Origin: Orychophragmus violaceus
Taxonomy: Eukaryota; Streptophyta; Magnoliopsida; Brassicales; Brassicaceae
Assembly: GCA_030180135.1 (NCBI GenBank)
Contig: CM058233.1
Location: 25,019,615-25,083,614, forward strand
DNA length: 64,000 bases
Reading direction: 5' to 3'
Positions 1 through 11,245 of this stretch are shown here, piece after piece (position 1 is the stretch's first letter; each line of letters starts with the position of its first letter). Made by a program: the position numbers and the translations under genes. Under the pieces are notes generated by a model. It saw only the letters and a list, made by a program, of their open reading frames with translations. It did no database searches and was not told the DNA's origin.

Positions 1-1507
1 TTAATTTATAATATTAATGTCTAACTTTGGGAAGATGGTGACTAAATTAGAGAAAACGTAGAGGATGAGATTTCAATTAATGAACAAACTAAAGGCGAAA
101 AAAAAAATGGAAAGAAGAAAAGAGAAAGAGACTCATGTGTCAGTTTTGGCGTGACAAAATGGTTATGATAATGGCTACACCTCTCACTATTAGCTTCACC
201 AAGTACTTTCAAAATCAAAATTTCTACACCAACAAAAATGAACTTTGTTGTGTAACGTCCGAAGCTTAAAAGGTCGTAACTCTGTCTCAGTGCCGGCTTT
301 ACCATTTGATAGGCTCTGTGTGTTATTCTGTTGTGTCAAAAACAAATTTTGTGAATGGCACTATCTATCTTTGGGTTTGGAGTTATTCTGATTTCTAGGT
401 GAATAGTCTCTCCTTAGCTTTGACTCACTAATTTTTTTTTTTTTGAAATCTCATTGGCCTGATTTAATGGGTTTTGTTAATTAGGGTTTTAGGGTTCTAC
501 CCTTCCTCTCTCTTCTCTTCCAGCCCAAAGAGATTCAACTTTGCGAAATTTTCTTATAAATTTCTAAGATTTAGTTGTTGGGTCAACTTAAATTGATCAT
601 AGCACCTTCAAGTTGCAGTTTTGCTTTGATTATTCTTCCATTTGTTTAATTACCTGAAAAATAAAATTAAATTAAAAGGATAAAATAAAATAAAAGATGC
701 TTCTTGTCCACCGTTGTGGTGGTTTTCTTCGACTAAACCGAGATGCTGTTTTATATTTGTTTGATTTTAAATTTGCAGGTTCCCAAACTTCGACGGTTTG
801 AATAAACAAATACCATAAACATGTGCTTCAAAGTTGGAACTTGAGACTTGAAGAAACACAATACAGTCACAACAGAGGTTAAAATTCATATTATTATTAT
901 TTTTAATTCAAATCTTAAGCTGCAATACATTAATTACAATTAATTAAAAAAGTACAAGAAGTGATTAAGAGGATGGATCTTGATTCTTAATTCGGATTTG
1001 CTCTTGAAACACTTTGCTACGGTATTGTCCCCTTCGGTTGCATCGTTTAGCCACGCTTCACGGCCATTTGCTGGTCTACAAGGAAGCAATGTGCTTCTCT
1101 GATTGGATTTACCATTGAAAAGAGAACCTTTTATTATTTTCTACAAGTTAGCAATTTAATAATGAGGAAAGAAAGTTGTTAATCTAAATTGGTTTTAGAG
1201 TCAGTTCTCTGCATTTGAGGCTTTGTTTTCTTTATTTTGTATTTTTTTTTTCCTCCTTTCTCTGTGTTTGTGCTTTTTGATCTCCAAGGGAAGAAGTTAA
1301 GTTAGTTGCATAAAAGGAACAATCTGGTCCCCACCCTCAGTTCTTGGAACATCTTTATTTCCATTTTAAGGGGAATGGTTTTGGTTATTGTTAAACTAAT
1401 TTGGATCAAGTGTACGTTGTGAGTCTTGAGGCTTTTCTTGGTCTTTCTTATTCTTTGCTAGCAATTGATCTCTACCTCTTCAAGAGTTTTTTTCCTAGGC
1501 GAACAAG
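1..1507 (+). promoter_or_regulatory. Upstream region and probable 5' leader of the NPY-like gene
   Basis: No convincing coding sequence is visible here. A TATA-like TATAAA lies at 555-560. Just upstream are a telo-box-like run with two AGGGTT units (481-497) and a CT-rich tract (about 500-520), a common arrangement near plant start sites. One TGTCTC auxin-response-type hexamer lies at 283-288; a single hexamer is weak evidence, though NPY genes act in auxin-dependent organ development. If transcription starts near 590, the 5' leader would be about 900 nt and may contain an intron (a possible acceptor precedes 779), but I cannot fix the start site. Confidence 0.4.
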
Positions 1508-3949
1508 ATGAAGTTCATGAAAATTGGGTCGAAGCCAGATTCGATCAAATCTGATGGGAACAATGTCAGGTAATAGCCAAATCTTGGTCTATCGCAGCTA
1601 CTGTTATGACATATCCTTGTGTTTTGTCTGGTTTCTTTGTTCTGCTGTTCATCTTGTAAAAGTTTCATGAAATCGAATGCTGATGCGTGTCTTGTACTTT
1701 TGTGCCTTTCATATTGAAAACAGAGTATTCTAACTGATGATCGTTGACTCTATCTCACACAGGTACGTTGAAAATGAACTGGCTAGTGACATTACTGTCA
1801 ATGTTGAGGGATCAAGATTTTGTTTGCATAAGGTATGTCACCACATGACTCATGTCCGCAAGTTTCTTATACACATCTGTTTACTTGGGATTCGGTTGTC
1901 TGTTGTGCATCTTAACTTGACATTCTCTGTGTGCTAGTTCCGCATCAAAGATTTAACCGGTCCATAGTTCTTATTAGTAGCATTTTATACAAATAGATAA
2001 TCAATACCTGATTCTTGAATCTGGGTTTGGCTTGAGATTTTATCCCCTCTGCAGTTCCCTCTTCTTTCTAAATGTGCATGCCTGCAAAAGTTGCTCTCAA
2101 GTATGGACAAGAACAACACCGATGAGGTTGATATCTCTGGTATACCAGGTGGACTAACGGCATTCGAGACATGTGCAAAGTTCTGTTACGGTATGGCAGT
2201 AACTCTAAGTGCCTACAACGTTGTGGCAACAAAATGTGCAGCAGAGTATCTAGGAATGCACGAGACGGTCGAGAAAGGAAATCTCATCTACAAGATTGAT
2301 GTGTTCCTAAACTCGAGCCTCTTCCGTAGCTGGAAAGACTCAATCATTGTTCTTCAGACAACCAAACCGTTCTTACCGCTCTCTGAGGATCTCAAATTGG
2401 TTAGCCTTTGCATTGATGCGATAGCTAGTAAGGCCTGCGTGGATGTTTCACAGGTCGAGTGGTCATATACTTACAACAGAAAGAAACTACCTGATGATCA
2501 AATGAGAGCTAGAGAAGTTCCGAATGATTGGTGGGTCGAGGATTTGTGTGAACTAGAGATCGAGTTTTACAAAAGGGTTATTATGAACATCAAAACCAAA
2601 GGTATACTTGGCGGAGAAGTAATTGGAGAAGCTTTGAAAGCTTATGGTTATAGGAGATTGTCTGGTTTAAACAAAGGTGTGATGGAGCAAGGAGATTTGA
2701 TGAAGCATAAGACAATAGTAGAGACACTTGTTTGGTTGTTACCATCTGAGAAAGGCAGCGTCTCCTGCGGTTTCTTGCTTAAACTGTTGAAAGCAGTCAT
2801 TATGTTGAACTCTGGAGAGATGGTGAAGGAACAGCTTGTAAGAAGAATAGGACAGCAACTCGAAGAAGCTTCTGTAGCCGAACTCTTGATAAAATCTCAT
2901 CAAGGAAGCGAAACATTGTACCATGTGGACTTAGTGAAGAGGATAGTTGTTGAATTCATGGCAAGAGATCAGAACAGTGAGATAGAGGTTCAAGATGATG
3001 ACGATGGATTCCAAGTTGAGGAGATAAAGAAAGTTCCTGGGATTTTATCAGAAGCTTCAAAGCTAATGGTGGCGAAACTGATAGATAGCTACCTTACTGA
3101 AATTGCTAAAGATCCAAATCTTCCTGCATCAAAATTCATCGATCTTGCTGAGATTGTTTCTAGCATCTCCAGGCCTGCACATGATGGACTCTACCGTGCC
3201 ATTGACATGTATCTTAAGGTACCAAGAATGTTTGTTTTTTTTTTCTTACTAAACATTAAGAGGCAATATGTTCTATTTCTCTGTTTCGGTTTTTAGTATA
3301 GAAACTGAAACCAAAGAAAAACCGTTTGTAACCCGGTTTAGTGTGGTTTCAGGAACATGCAGGAATCACAAAGGGAGAAAAGAAAATGATGTGCAAGTTG
3401 ATGGATTGCCGGAAACTGTCGGTAGAAGCGTGTATGCACGCCGTGCAAAACGACAGGCTTCCGTTACGTGTGGTGGTCCAAGTACTCTTCTTTGAACAAG
3501 TGAGAGCGGCGGCTTCGTCTGGAAGCAGCACACCTGATTTGCCTAAAGGGATAAAGGAACTACGCAGCTGTGGGACATACGGGAGCTCAAGATCGGTGCC
3601 AACGGTAATGGAAGACGACTGGGATGCAGTTGCGACGGAAGATGAGATGAGAGCATTGAAGAGCGAGATAGCGGCGCTGAAGCTGCATGAAGAGAGTGGG
3701 AGGAAGAGCATGGATAAAGCAGCTGTCACAGCAATAAGCAAAGTAAAAAGCTTGATAATGTCAAAGAAGATGTTCGGGAAAAAGTTGCAGTTGCAGGGAA
3801 AAGGAGGAGGAGAGAAGAACAATGGAGGTGGAGGTGGAGGTGGTGGTGGTGGATCGGATTCGTCGGAGAGTCTTGGATCTGTGACTGAAGAAGCGGCGAA
3901 AACGGTAACGCCTTCGAGAAACTTGACTAAGAGAGTATCTATTTCTTGA
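1508..3949 (+). CDS. NPY5: NPY-clade BTB/NPH3 family protein (NPY5-like), four coding exons
   Basis: Exons join(1508..1569,1763..1832,2055..3218,3353..3949) have GT/AG borders and keep frame, giving about 630 aa. Residues 1-44 open with MKFMKIGSKPDS and YVENELASDI, the NPY-type N-terminus leading into the BTB domain (the FPLLSK strand begins exon 3; IPGG and FETCAKFCYG follow). The NPH3 domain follows, with DWWVEDLCELEI, VIGEALKAYGYRRL, a conserved SYLTEIAKD block and LMDCRKLSVEACMHAVQNDRLPLR late in the protein, running into exon 4. The C-terminus has a short predicted coiled coil, a ten-Gly run, Ser-rich sequence and a basic RVSIS end. In Arabidopsis, NPY proteins are plasma-membrane-associated partners of AGC kinases in auxin-mediated organogenesis and root gravitropism. 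The NPY5 assignment rests on my recognition of the NPH3 and C-terminal blocks; another NPY paralogue is possible. All splice sites are canonical and no lesion is visible. Confidence 0.88.
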
Positions 3950-4272
3950 TGAACACGAACATGTTTTATGAGTTTACTTAGATTTAAATCAATGAATCAG
4001 CTGTAATTTCTTTGACTATTTTGTTTGGTCTGTTTTAAACAGTGATCTTTTATAAGAGTTATAGAAGGAAAACGATCAATTGTATCGTATCTTTGGAAGC
4101 ATACTCATAATGATATTTATAGAATAAGATTGAGGAAGATAAGGCCATTTAGTTGATAATGATTTGAGAAGTATCGTGCATTCCGAAATTCACATTAGAG
4201 ATTTATGATTTGTAAAATGGAGTTTTGTAGGACTAATACCTCAAAGATCACACGATGCTTCAAAAATTATCT
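3950..4272. other. 3' UTR and short spacer between host gene and first transposable element
   Basis: AT-rich sequence directly after the stop codon. There is no perfect AATAAA, but TTTAAATCAATGAATC and later A/T-rich stretches could serve as plant poly(A) signals. The first LTR begins only about 320 bp after the stop, so the gene's 3' end abuts the repeat block. Confidence 0.5.
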
Positions 4273-4682
4273 TGTATTGATGAAAGAATGATTACAAATG
4301 AGATCTTGAGAGAGATATTACAGGGAGCTCGTAGAGCTGTTTTGTGTGTAAAAATAAAAGGGGAAAAGAAGGTATTTTACTTAAAGCCATTGAACTCTTT
4401 TTATAGCCTTGATGACGAGCTTTCCATCCGCATATCTCGTAGTGCTCTCGTTGGAAAGACCTCAGTGATCTCCGGACTGTTGAGCTGATCTCAAAGTGAT
4501 CCATTTGACAAAATCAACTCGACAGTTGACTCAAATATCATGCACATTCTTCCTTGATACACAGTCGTTATGTGATGGGCTTCTGTTTGGGCCGGAGTCA
4601 TGTCTCTATCGTCAACATGTTTATGAGATAAGGCAATTGGTCCTTCTCGGTCCAAATCCGAATGCGGATTTTGGTACCAACA
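4273..4682 (-). repeat. 3' LTR of Tat-type element J
   Basis: 410 bp. On the minus strand it starts TGTTGGTACC (4682 inward) and ends ...AATACA at 4273, so it has TG...CA ends. The internal side carries a purine-rich PPT (minus strand of 4683-4697, GGGCAGGAGGGCAAT). The left end resembles the LTR end at 17834 (TGTATT.ATGAAA on the + strand), linking the two copies. The mate LTR is not in the window. Confidence 0.6.
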
Positions 4683-4697
4683 ATTGCCCTCCTGCCC

Positions 4698-5322
4698 ATT
4701 ATTATTTTAATATAATAATTAATCGGCGGGAAATGTGAACAGTCCTCCCGACTGCAGAGGTCTATTCGCTGACGTCAGCTCGCAAATGCCGAGATTCGGA
4801 ATTATTATTTGATTCCTATCTGACGGTCGAGATTTTTCGAAATAAAAAATCCAAGTAATTTGAGAGTTGACATACTTTGAAATCGGGGAAATCCGAATCC
4901 GATGGTTGAGATCCGTTGGAAGTGAAAGATCCCCACGGCCTCGAGAGTTGTTACTGAGACGGAACTGTAAGTAGATAAGTTTTCTTTTTTGAAAAAGATA
5001 ATTTGACAGTTAGGATTAATTTTGGCGAGAGATCCAAGGGATCTCGAGAACCGGTGCAGCTACTCGGCTTTAAAAAAGTTGCCCACGTCTCCCATTAATG
5101 GAGTTCACATGCAACCTCAAGGTAAAACCTTTTAATTGCCTCTTTCTTATCGCGTATATAAATTGTTTCCAATTTTTGGGAAAACTTCAGAGTAGAATTT
5201 CAATTTTTCACCGAAAGACTTTGTAGATTTTCGCAAACCGAATTTTTGCAATAAAAAACATTTCTTTCTCGTTTCTTTCCCTCACTTTCCGTTTTCAACT
5301 CCAATTTTGTCTTCCTAATCTC
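4698..5322 (+). other. Non-coding upstream region of the antisense ORF in element J
   Basis: Lies between the PPT and the antisense ORF. A TATA-like GTATATAAAT sits near 5154-5163, about 165 bp before the ATG at 5323, followed by a pyrimidine-rich leader (about 5265-5312). This looks like an ordinary plant promoter and leader firing against the retroelement's own orientation. No coding potential seen. Confidence 0.4.
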
Positions 5323-5770
5323 ATGGCGTCCAACCAAGGAAGAGGAGATGGCGCAGGTACTTCCGGTGTAACGAGGGAGTTATTGTTTGGTATGCGGCGA
5401 CCATCGAGTGTAACTGAAGCGGACCTTGAAGACATGAGGCGGACACATAACTTTGGGAGGCGAGCCGAGATTGCTGTCCCTCCTAGTACGAGAATCCGGA
5501 GTCGGTTCATCCTGGTTGGTGTTGTGCCCACACGGCTTACTTCAACTCGTGATGGCTCACCTTCCCGATTCCATACTTCTTCTTGGAGGTGATGGCTAGT
5601 TTGTAACTAACATTTGCTAAGATGTGCCGTAGTCTGGTGAGATAGATTATTGGGCATCAAGTGAGGGCGCTCGAGATGTGCGGCCTCAGCCCGAGATGGA
5701 GGCAACTGAAATGATTTTATTTTTCGCGTCAGTCCTGTCACCTTTGGAGGATTCGACTTTGGGAAGATTT
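5323..5770 (+). pseudogene. Truncated antisense ORF of Tat-type element J
   Basis: An ATG at 5323 opens MASNQGRGDGAGTSG... and stays open for 89 codons before leaving frame. The downstream sequence to 5770 looks like decayed continuation of the same reading frame. The element at 17834-23322 has an ORF in the same place whose central part resembles the 'putative gypsy-type transposon' family (PF04195 from memory). J's copy covers only the N-terminal part and is cut by the CACTA terminus at 5771. The family's function is unknown; this copy cannot make a complete protein. Confidence 0.5.
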
Positions 5771-6310
5771 CACTACAACATATATGTTCATTGTGAGCGC
5801 GAAAATTATGCTATCACATGTTATACATAGCATTTTCACAAATGCTATGACATCCGCAACTATAGTAGGTGATACCCATATGATAGTGTGTTTTACGTAT
5901 GCTACGATATGTTAGTTACGATAGCAATAGATGAAAGCCTTGTTTTATATTTTTATAGCGTAATCGATTTTTCTAGAAAAAGTACGAGAATTTTAATTTC
6001 GTGTTATGATTGATCTTTCTATAATAGCAAATGTTTTTTTGCTTTGATATATTCTGTTACAGCGTTTACATATGCTTATTATGTTATATGATACGAAAAT
6101 TAAATTAATTTACAACTCATTGACATTGCTATAGTATATGGTTGTACAACAGGTTATGAGTATTGCTATTATTATTTCAGTTATAGCGTTCAAAAAATGT
6201 TGTACATTGCTAACAAAGCTGACTTTTAATGCTATGATATGGGATACATGGTTTGATGAATGCTAGTGTATCTAGTTTTAGCATGCTATCTCTTGTTACA
6301 TAATTTTCCC
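5771..6310. repeat. CACTA terminus and subterminal repeat zone
   Basis: After the CACTACAA end, short variants of TGCTAT / ATAGCA (with neighbours such as GCTATGATATG and TTATAGCG) recur more than fifteen times on both strands over about 530 bp. In En/Spm elements, clustered subterminal motifs are the binding sites for the TNPA protein and are required for excision. The motif identity here is read by eye. Confidence 0.6.
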
Positions 6311-6399
6311 ACGATATACATAAAATCCAAACATTAACCATTCATAATAACAGCCTGAATCCAAACCAACATGCATTACACAAGCTTAAAGGTTCATAC

Positions 6400-6560
6400 A
6401 ATCCAAAAACAAAAGTCTGAAATCAAAATACATAACACATGTCTACAGATTTCTTCCAACATCCAAAAATAAAAGTTTGGAATCAAAATACATAACACAT
6501 GTCTACTGATTCCTTCCAACATCCAAAACAAAATTTTGGAATCAAAGTACATTTCCTAGT
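6400..6560. repeat. Short tandem repeat, unit about 62 bp, 2.5 copies
   Basis: The block containing CAAAATACATAACACATGTC and CCTTCCAACATCCAAAA occurs at about 6400-6470, again at 6470-6530 and partly at 6530-6560. It lies in the 3' non-coding part of the CACTA element, between the subterminal zone and the last exon of the tnp1-like gene. Confidence 0.7.
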
Positions 6561-6711
6561 CTTAAACAATTCCAAACTAGCTAACTTAAACCAATGTTTC
6601 TTCATCCCCTGCATATTGCAATAATCAACAATCGTCAATATATCAGTAATACATAACTACAAGCAGTATGAATAACCACACTTTATGCATCAAACTATTT
6701 AGTACACTTAT

Positions 6712-9700
6712 CTTAGTTTGTTGAACTCAAAAGATCACCAATTTATCCATCGGCCATGCAATAGACGAGCCATGTGCATCTCTCATATACTCTATTTCAT
6801 CGATCGATCTCCAAACTCTGCATCATCTACCTTCACAATGTCTACCCAAACTCTAGCTGCATTATCCCCCAGGCAGACAAAGTGGACCTTCTGCTCTGGA
6901 TCAACCGAATGCACATGCCCTTCAGCAACAACCCGCTTCTTTTCGCCAATATCCATCAACTTGCACTTCTGATTTTCCTTGATAACTTCAGCTCCATTTT
7001 TACGCTACCATGTGAACAATAAAACCGCTAAACACAAAGAGACTATTATACACAACAAAACACATATTCGAATCAATTACCGGAGATCTCCTAGGAAGAG
7101 TTTGCTCTCCTAATTGAATTTTCCTGATAGGAGATTTTACAATTGCGGTTGGAAGCTTCTCAGTTGGAGACTTCGTGCTCGTTGTTGCAGATTTCATACT
7201 GATGTGTTGTGATTTTGAGTATATTTAATCATGATTTGGAGTGTGTTTTAGCTTTAGGAAAACCATTTAGGCATCATTAGGAGTGCATATGCTTTGTTTT
7301 TCTCTTTTGTAGGTGGTGAATGATATGATAAGGCACCAAGAGACAATGAGGAGAAAGGGACCAAAAGAACACTCAAACAAAGTGGAAAAACAGCTAAGGA
7401 TCGTGACCAGAATGCTACAGCGGGGTGTCAAGGTCGCTGTGGACATCTGTGAATACAGAAGATGCACAGAGGCATCGTACAGCGGGGTCCCAATGCCGTT
7501 GTACAAATATGCTTGATTCTGCAAGAGCTCCAGCGACATACCACAGCGACGTCCCGAAGTCGCCGTGGATCAAAAACCGCACAGAGACGTCTCACAGCGA
7601 GGTCTCGATGTCGCTGTGAGACCAACTTTTTTCCACATGCTCTTTTTCTTTTTTTCTTTCGGCTTGTAGCCCCTCCACATGAGTGTTGTCGACCATTGCA
7701 CTCTATTTTCTTCTATTGAAGGGCTTTTGATGTGTTAGAAGAGCCATATCACTTCTTGTAATAATCTACTCCAAACAATTTAGTTTTCTTAAATCTTTTA
7801 TGCAATTAAGAGTTTGTTTTTGAGTTCATCTTTTAGTTCTTCTTGTTTATCATTCTTGCTTACTTTAAACATGTTTTGCTTTGTCATTGCTATGGCTAGT
7901 GAGTAGTTCTCTATAAGTTTCTGGGTTTGAGTAAAGGTGAGGGTGATCTAGATATGGTTTAGGATGCTTAAAACTTGGAAACATTGATTTCTTACTTGTT
8001 AGAAGTTCTTAATGCTAGGATTGAAGTAGCTAATCAATTATTTAATCTTGAATGTTGCTAGTACTGAGGAGTATAGTTAATGTTTGAATCTCTATCAAGT
8101 GCTTTACATACTTAACCAATGAGAATTGATGTTTAATATGTTTAGTGGTAATAAGAACTTGTTCTTAAAGCATGTCTATCTTGAAATTGCCAATGATAAT
8201 TGATGTTAATGCTTGATAGATATAGGGTTATTATCATGAGAGTGGAGTAACTTGAATTGTTGTTCTTAGCCTAAGAAATCATTCCATGTTTGTTAAACGT
8301 TTCTGAACTGATTGTTGATCACCCAAACTGAAAACTCAACCCAAGGAACTTAGTTTTAATCAATTGTCTTAAATTACCTTCTTGCTCTGTTTATACTCTG
8401 TTTTAATCACTCTTGAATATTATTGTGAATTGTATTTTGTTAATCATGTTTGAAATCTGGTTATCTTGTTAGTTACTAGCTACAAAAACCCACAAACGAA
8501 TTTGGTTGAATTTAGATTAAGGAAACACTTGCATTCTTAGTGTGTTTAATTACCCAAGTGGATTGACACCTCAAAAACTACAAAGACTAGGTTGTATACT
8601 TGCAGCTGAAGTGGTATAAGAGGAACTTTTTATTCATATCACGTACCTGCTTCTGGAGATGTATCAGTAGGAGTCTTAAAACCTGTCGCACCTGATGCTT
8701 TCCCTCCTGATGATTGTCCAGTAGATACAGGTTTCTGCAGAGGAGATTTCTGATATGTTGCAGCAGAGCTGTCTCCGAAAACAACTTTGGCGACAGGCCA
8801 AGCGACAAAAGTCATCAAACAGTCCTCCAAGTGTGTCATAGCAAGTGTAGAAAATGTTTCCGGACTATCCACCTCATTAACGAAAACTTTGACTGTCATT
8901 GGTCCGAGTGGTAGTCCATTAACCAACGCCTTTGGGTCTTTTGTCTGCCAACGTCCCTCGGAAACTACAACATCATCTGAAGACAAATACATAAGCTTGA
9001 ATTTGTTCAAAGAATTGGATCTTGGTCCCTGTAAAACAAAGAAGAAAACAATTAATCTGAGACAATATACAAATGATATTCTATACTATGTATAATAAAG
9101 TTACCAGTGGTGTAATTTCTTCTGTTTGGAGTCCCTTTTCTAGGTTAACACACTTAGAAGTAGGCCATGCAATCATCTGTCCAACATATTCTTTTACTGT
9201 AAACATATTAATTCCAGATCTCCAAAGAAATGCTTCTGGTACGATAGCTGTTTCAACCAATACTTTAACATCTATAGGGCCTAAGCGACTGTCATTGATT
9301 AAGTCCTCCGGATCTGAAGAAATAATACGCCCTCAGCAATGTTGTCATTTTAACCAGTCCACTAAATCAAGACACACTTAGGTAGTGATCTCTTGTTCAC
9401 ACTCTACAAAATGAATTATTCGAAAAGTGAATGTCATAAAATATCAAACTATACATTAAAATAAAACACAAACTTATAGAAATGACTTACTCTAACAGCA
9501 AAGTTTTCACCAACTTCAGGCTCTTGTCTCTGAAACATAGGAAAACTTAATTGAAATACTTATTAATAATCACGAACATGTTAAAATTTCAAAACATGAA
9601 AATGTCTCACCTGGTTTCTCATTTTAGCAAGTTCATCTTGCAACTCATAGACCTTTTTCTCTAATTTGGTTCTCATGCATCTTAGCCATACAGTTGTTCT

Positions 9701-10910
9701 TCACCTCAAAATAGGCCAACTTAGTCTTACTCATGTTCCTACCTATAGCCCTCATACGACCAGGGTTATCCGGTCCCAAAAGCTGAGTAAGTGTATCATC
9801 GCCTTTAATTGTAGCATCTTCAGGAGTATCACTATCAACAAGCTCAGCTGCCGTTTTCTGCAGATTTTAAGTTCAAGTAACAAATGTCACTATGTGAAAA
9901 AAAGGAAACAACAACCATCGCAAGCAGAATGTGTAACTTACAAATTTCTCCGCCGCATTGGTATTCACTGCTGTGCCATCTTTTTTGGTCCGAGACTTGA
10001 CCGAAACATGCAACCTTGTCACTTTAGATGGGTTATCACTTTCAAGTTTCTACAACCAATAAAACTTAGCATCAGACATATTAAGTACATATAGTAAGCT
10101 AAACCCACAAAGTAATACAAAATGAATTATCCTTACCATTTCTTTTGTTAGTCTCACCATTCCTTTACGACTACAAGTATGAGGAATTTTTTTGTGCTTT
10201 CTCTCCTTGTAGCTATCACTAAGAACCTATCATGTGAAAGTAATTAGCAATTTAGCGTATTTTAGAACAGTCTGATTAATTACAATGAATACCTTAAATG
10301 CTTGGCTAGTTTAAAGCTTCACAAATTTACGCCAATCTAATGGATCGACATTCTTCGGTCACAAATTCATCCTATGTTGGTTATTATCTGCAGCATTAAT
10401 CTGACTAACTAGGCGTGACTTGGATGCCCTCCACAGACAGCCCATTTGCTTTAACACTGTCGTCTTCTGGTATTCCTCATCAAGCTCAAACCTTGCCTGC
10501 TCACACATTCAACAATAAAGCAGTTAATAACACTTTAAATTATTAACATAAGTATACAACATGTAATTTAAAGAAACTATCACCTCGACAGATTTCCGCA
10601 TAACTGTCTTGATCTATTCACCAAGATGTTTCCAACCAACGAGTGTGACAGGAACGTGTTCCCGAACCAGAGGACCTAAGTTTGATGACAACTTCACAGA
10701 ACCAGGACCATATGGTTCTCCCATGATAGTGAAACTCACTCGTACTATGTTGTCTGGATCCTTCGCAATGTCCTTCATCTTGGTTGGACCTCGTTCCTTC
10801 GGACTTGCAGGCTCAACTACACGGTCATGACCTTCAGATAATTCAACCTCACCTTCAGGAATTTCATTTTCAACTTCTTTGTCAGAGTTTTCAGCTATTG
10901 AAGTCCTCAT
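6712..10910 (-). pseudogene. CACTA second gene, Transposase_24 / TNP1-like, multi-exon and broken
   Basis: The minus strand shows successive exon-like pieces. An acidic segment at 10910-10617 contains VPVTLVGWKHLGE, followed by a block near 10500-10390 resembling the plant En/Spm Transposase_24 family (PF03004). Pieces near 10140-9950 and 9870-9610 read KLESDNPSKVTRLHV and LLGPDNPGRMRAIGR. At 9010-8640 there is a TNP1-like block. After an intron holding a foreign LTR, a final piece at about 7197-6780 reads KKRVVAEGHVH and ARVWVDIVKVDDAEF, matching the TNP1/EN/SPM domain (PF03017). TnpA-type proteins bind subterminal repeats during transposition. Stops, frameshifts and the LTR insertion make it non-functional; exon limits are approximate. 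Confidence 0.65.
7211..8640 (+). repeat. Degenerate Athila-like LTR inserted in an intron of the CACTA gene
   Basis: The coding pieces on either side belong to one gene, and this 1.4-kb block separates them within an intron (donor GTACGTGATATG on the minus strand just below 8655; acceptor CAG at 7199-7201). It begins TGATTTTGAG, contains a cluster of inverted repeats at 7415-7618, and near its right end has GTATACTTGCAGCTG, similar in place to TGCACTTGCAGTTA near the 3' ends of the Athila-like LTRs at 24480, 57625 and 61370. No flanking duplication was recognised and no internal region is present, so a solo LTR is the simplest reading. Confidence 0.45.
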
Positions 10911-11245
10911 GTTAACTGGTTCTCACAATTGGTCTGGTTTTTCCTCTGGCTTCTGTTGTTCTTCTACTAGATTAGCATCTTGTTCGTCGATTTCTTGGTC
11001 TACTGTCTGAGGTACCAATAAACATACAAACTCAACCTCATCTTCTTTCTTTTATGTTTTCCTCTTCCCTTTTTTCTAGTACGTCCCATCTTATTTCACC
11101 TGAAACATCAGACAAATAAATTAGTAAGAATATCATAATACTGCAAAGTAAAAGCAAAGAAATAGAACAACATAACAACTACCAAGCACACAATATATCT
11201 GCAGATGAACCACTTGTGAAATGTCTTTAGCTCTAGATTTTCACA

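Larger units (their letters stand above)
4273..5770 (-). mobile_element. 3' end of a Tat-lineage Ty3/gypsy retrotransposon (element J), interrupted by a CACTA element
   Basis: Read on the minus strand, a polypurine tract (complement of 4683-4697) abuts an LTR starting TGTTGG. On the + strand, inward from the LTR, lies the start of an antisense ORF. The same order (3' LTR, PPT, antisense ORF) occurs in the element at 17834-23322. No gag or pol of J is present: the sequence is cut at 5771 by a CACTA terminus. Extra antisense ORFs between pol and the 3' LTR are known in Tat/Retand-type gypsy elements. The assignment is by structure and by resemblance to the better preserved copy. Confidence 0.6.

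Noticed and set aside
42..305. Minus-strand open frame upstream of the NPY-like gene
   Set aside because: Low-complexity Phe/Ser/Leu-rich translation of A/G-rich promoter DNA, with no domain or conserved block.
3349..3822. 157-codon minus-strand frame opposite the last NPY exon
   Set aside because: Shadow of the coding exon; its composition simply mirrors the Gly/Lys-rich plus-strand protein.
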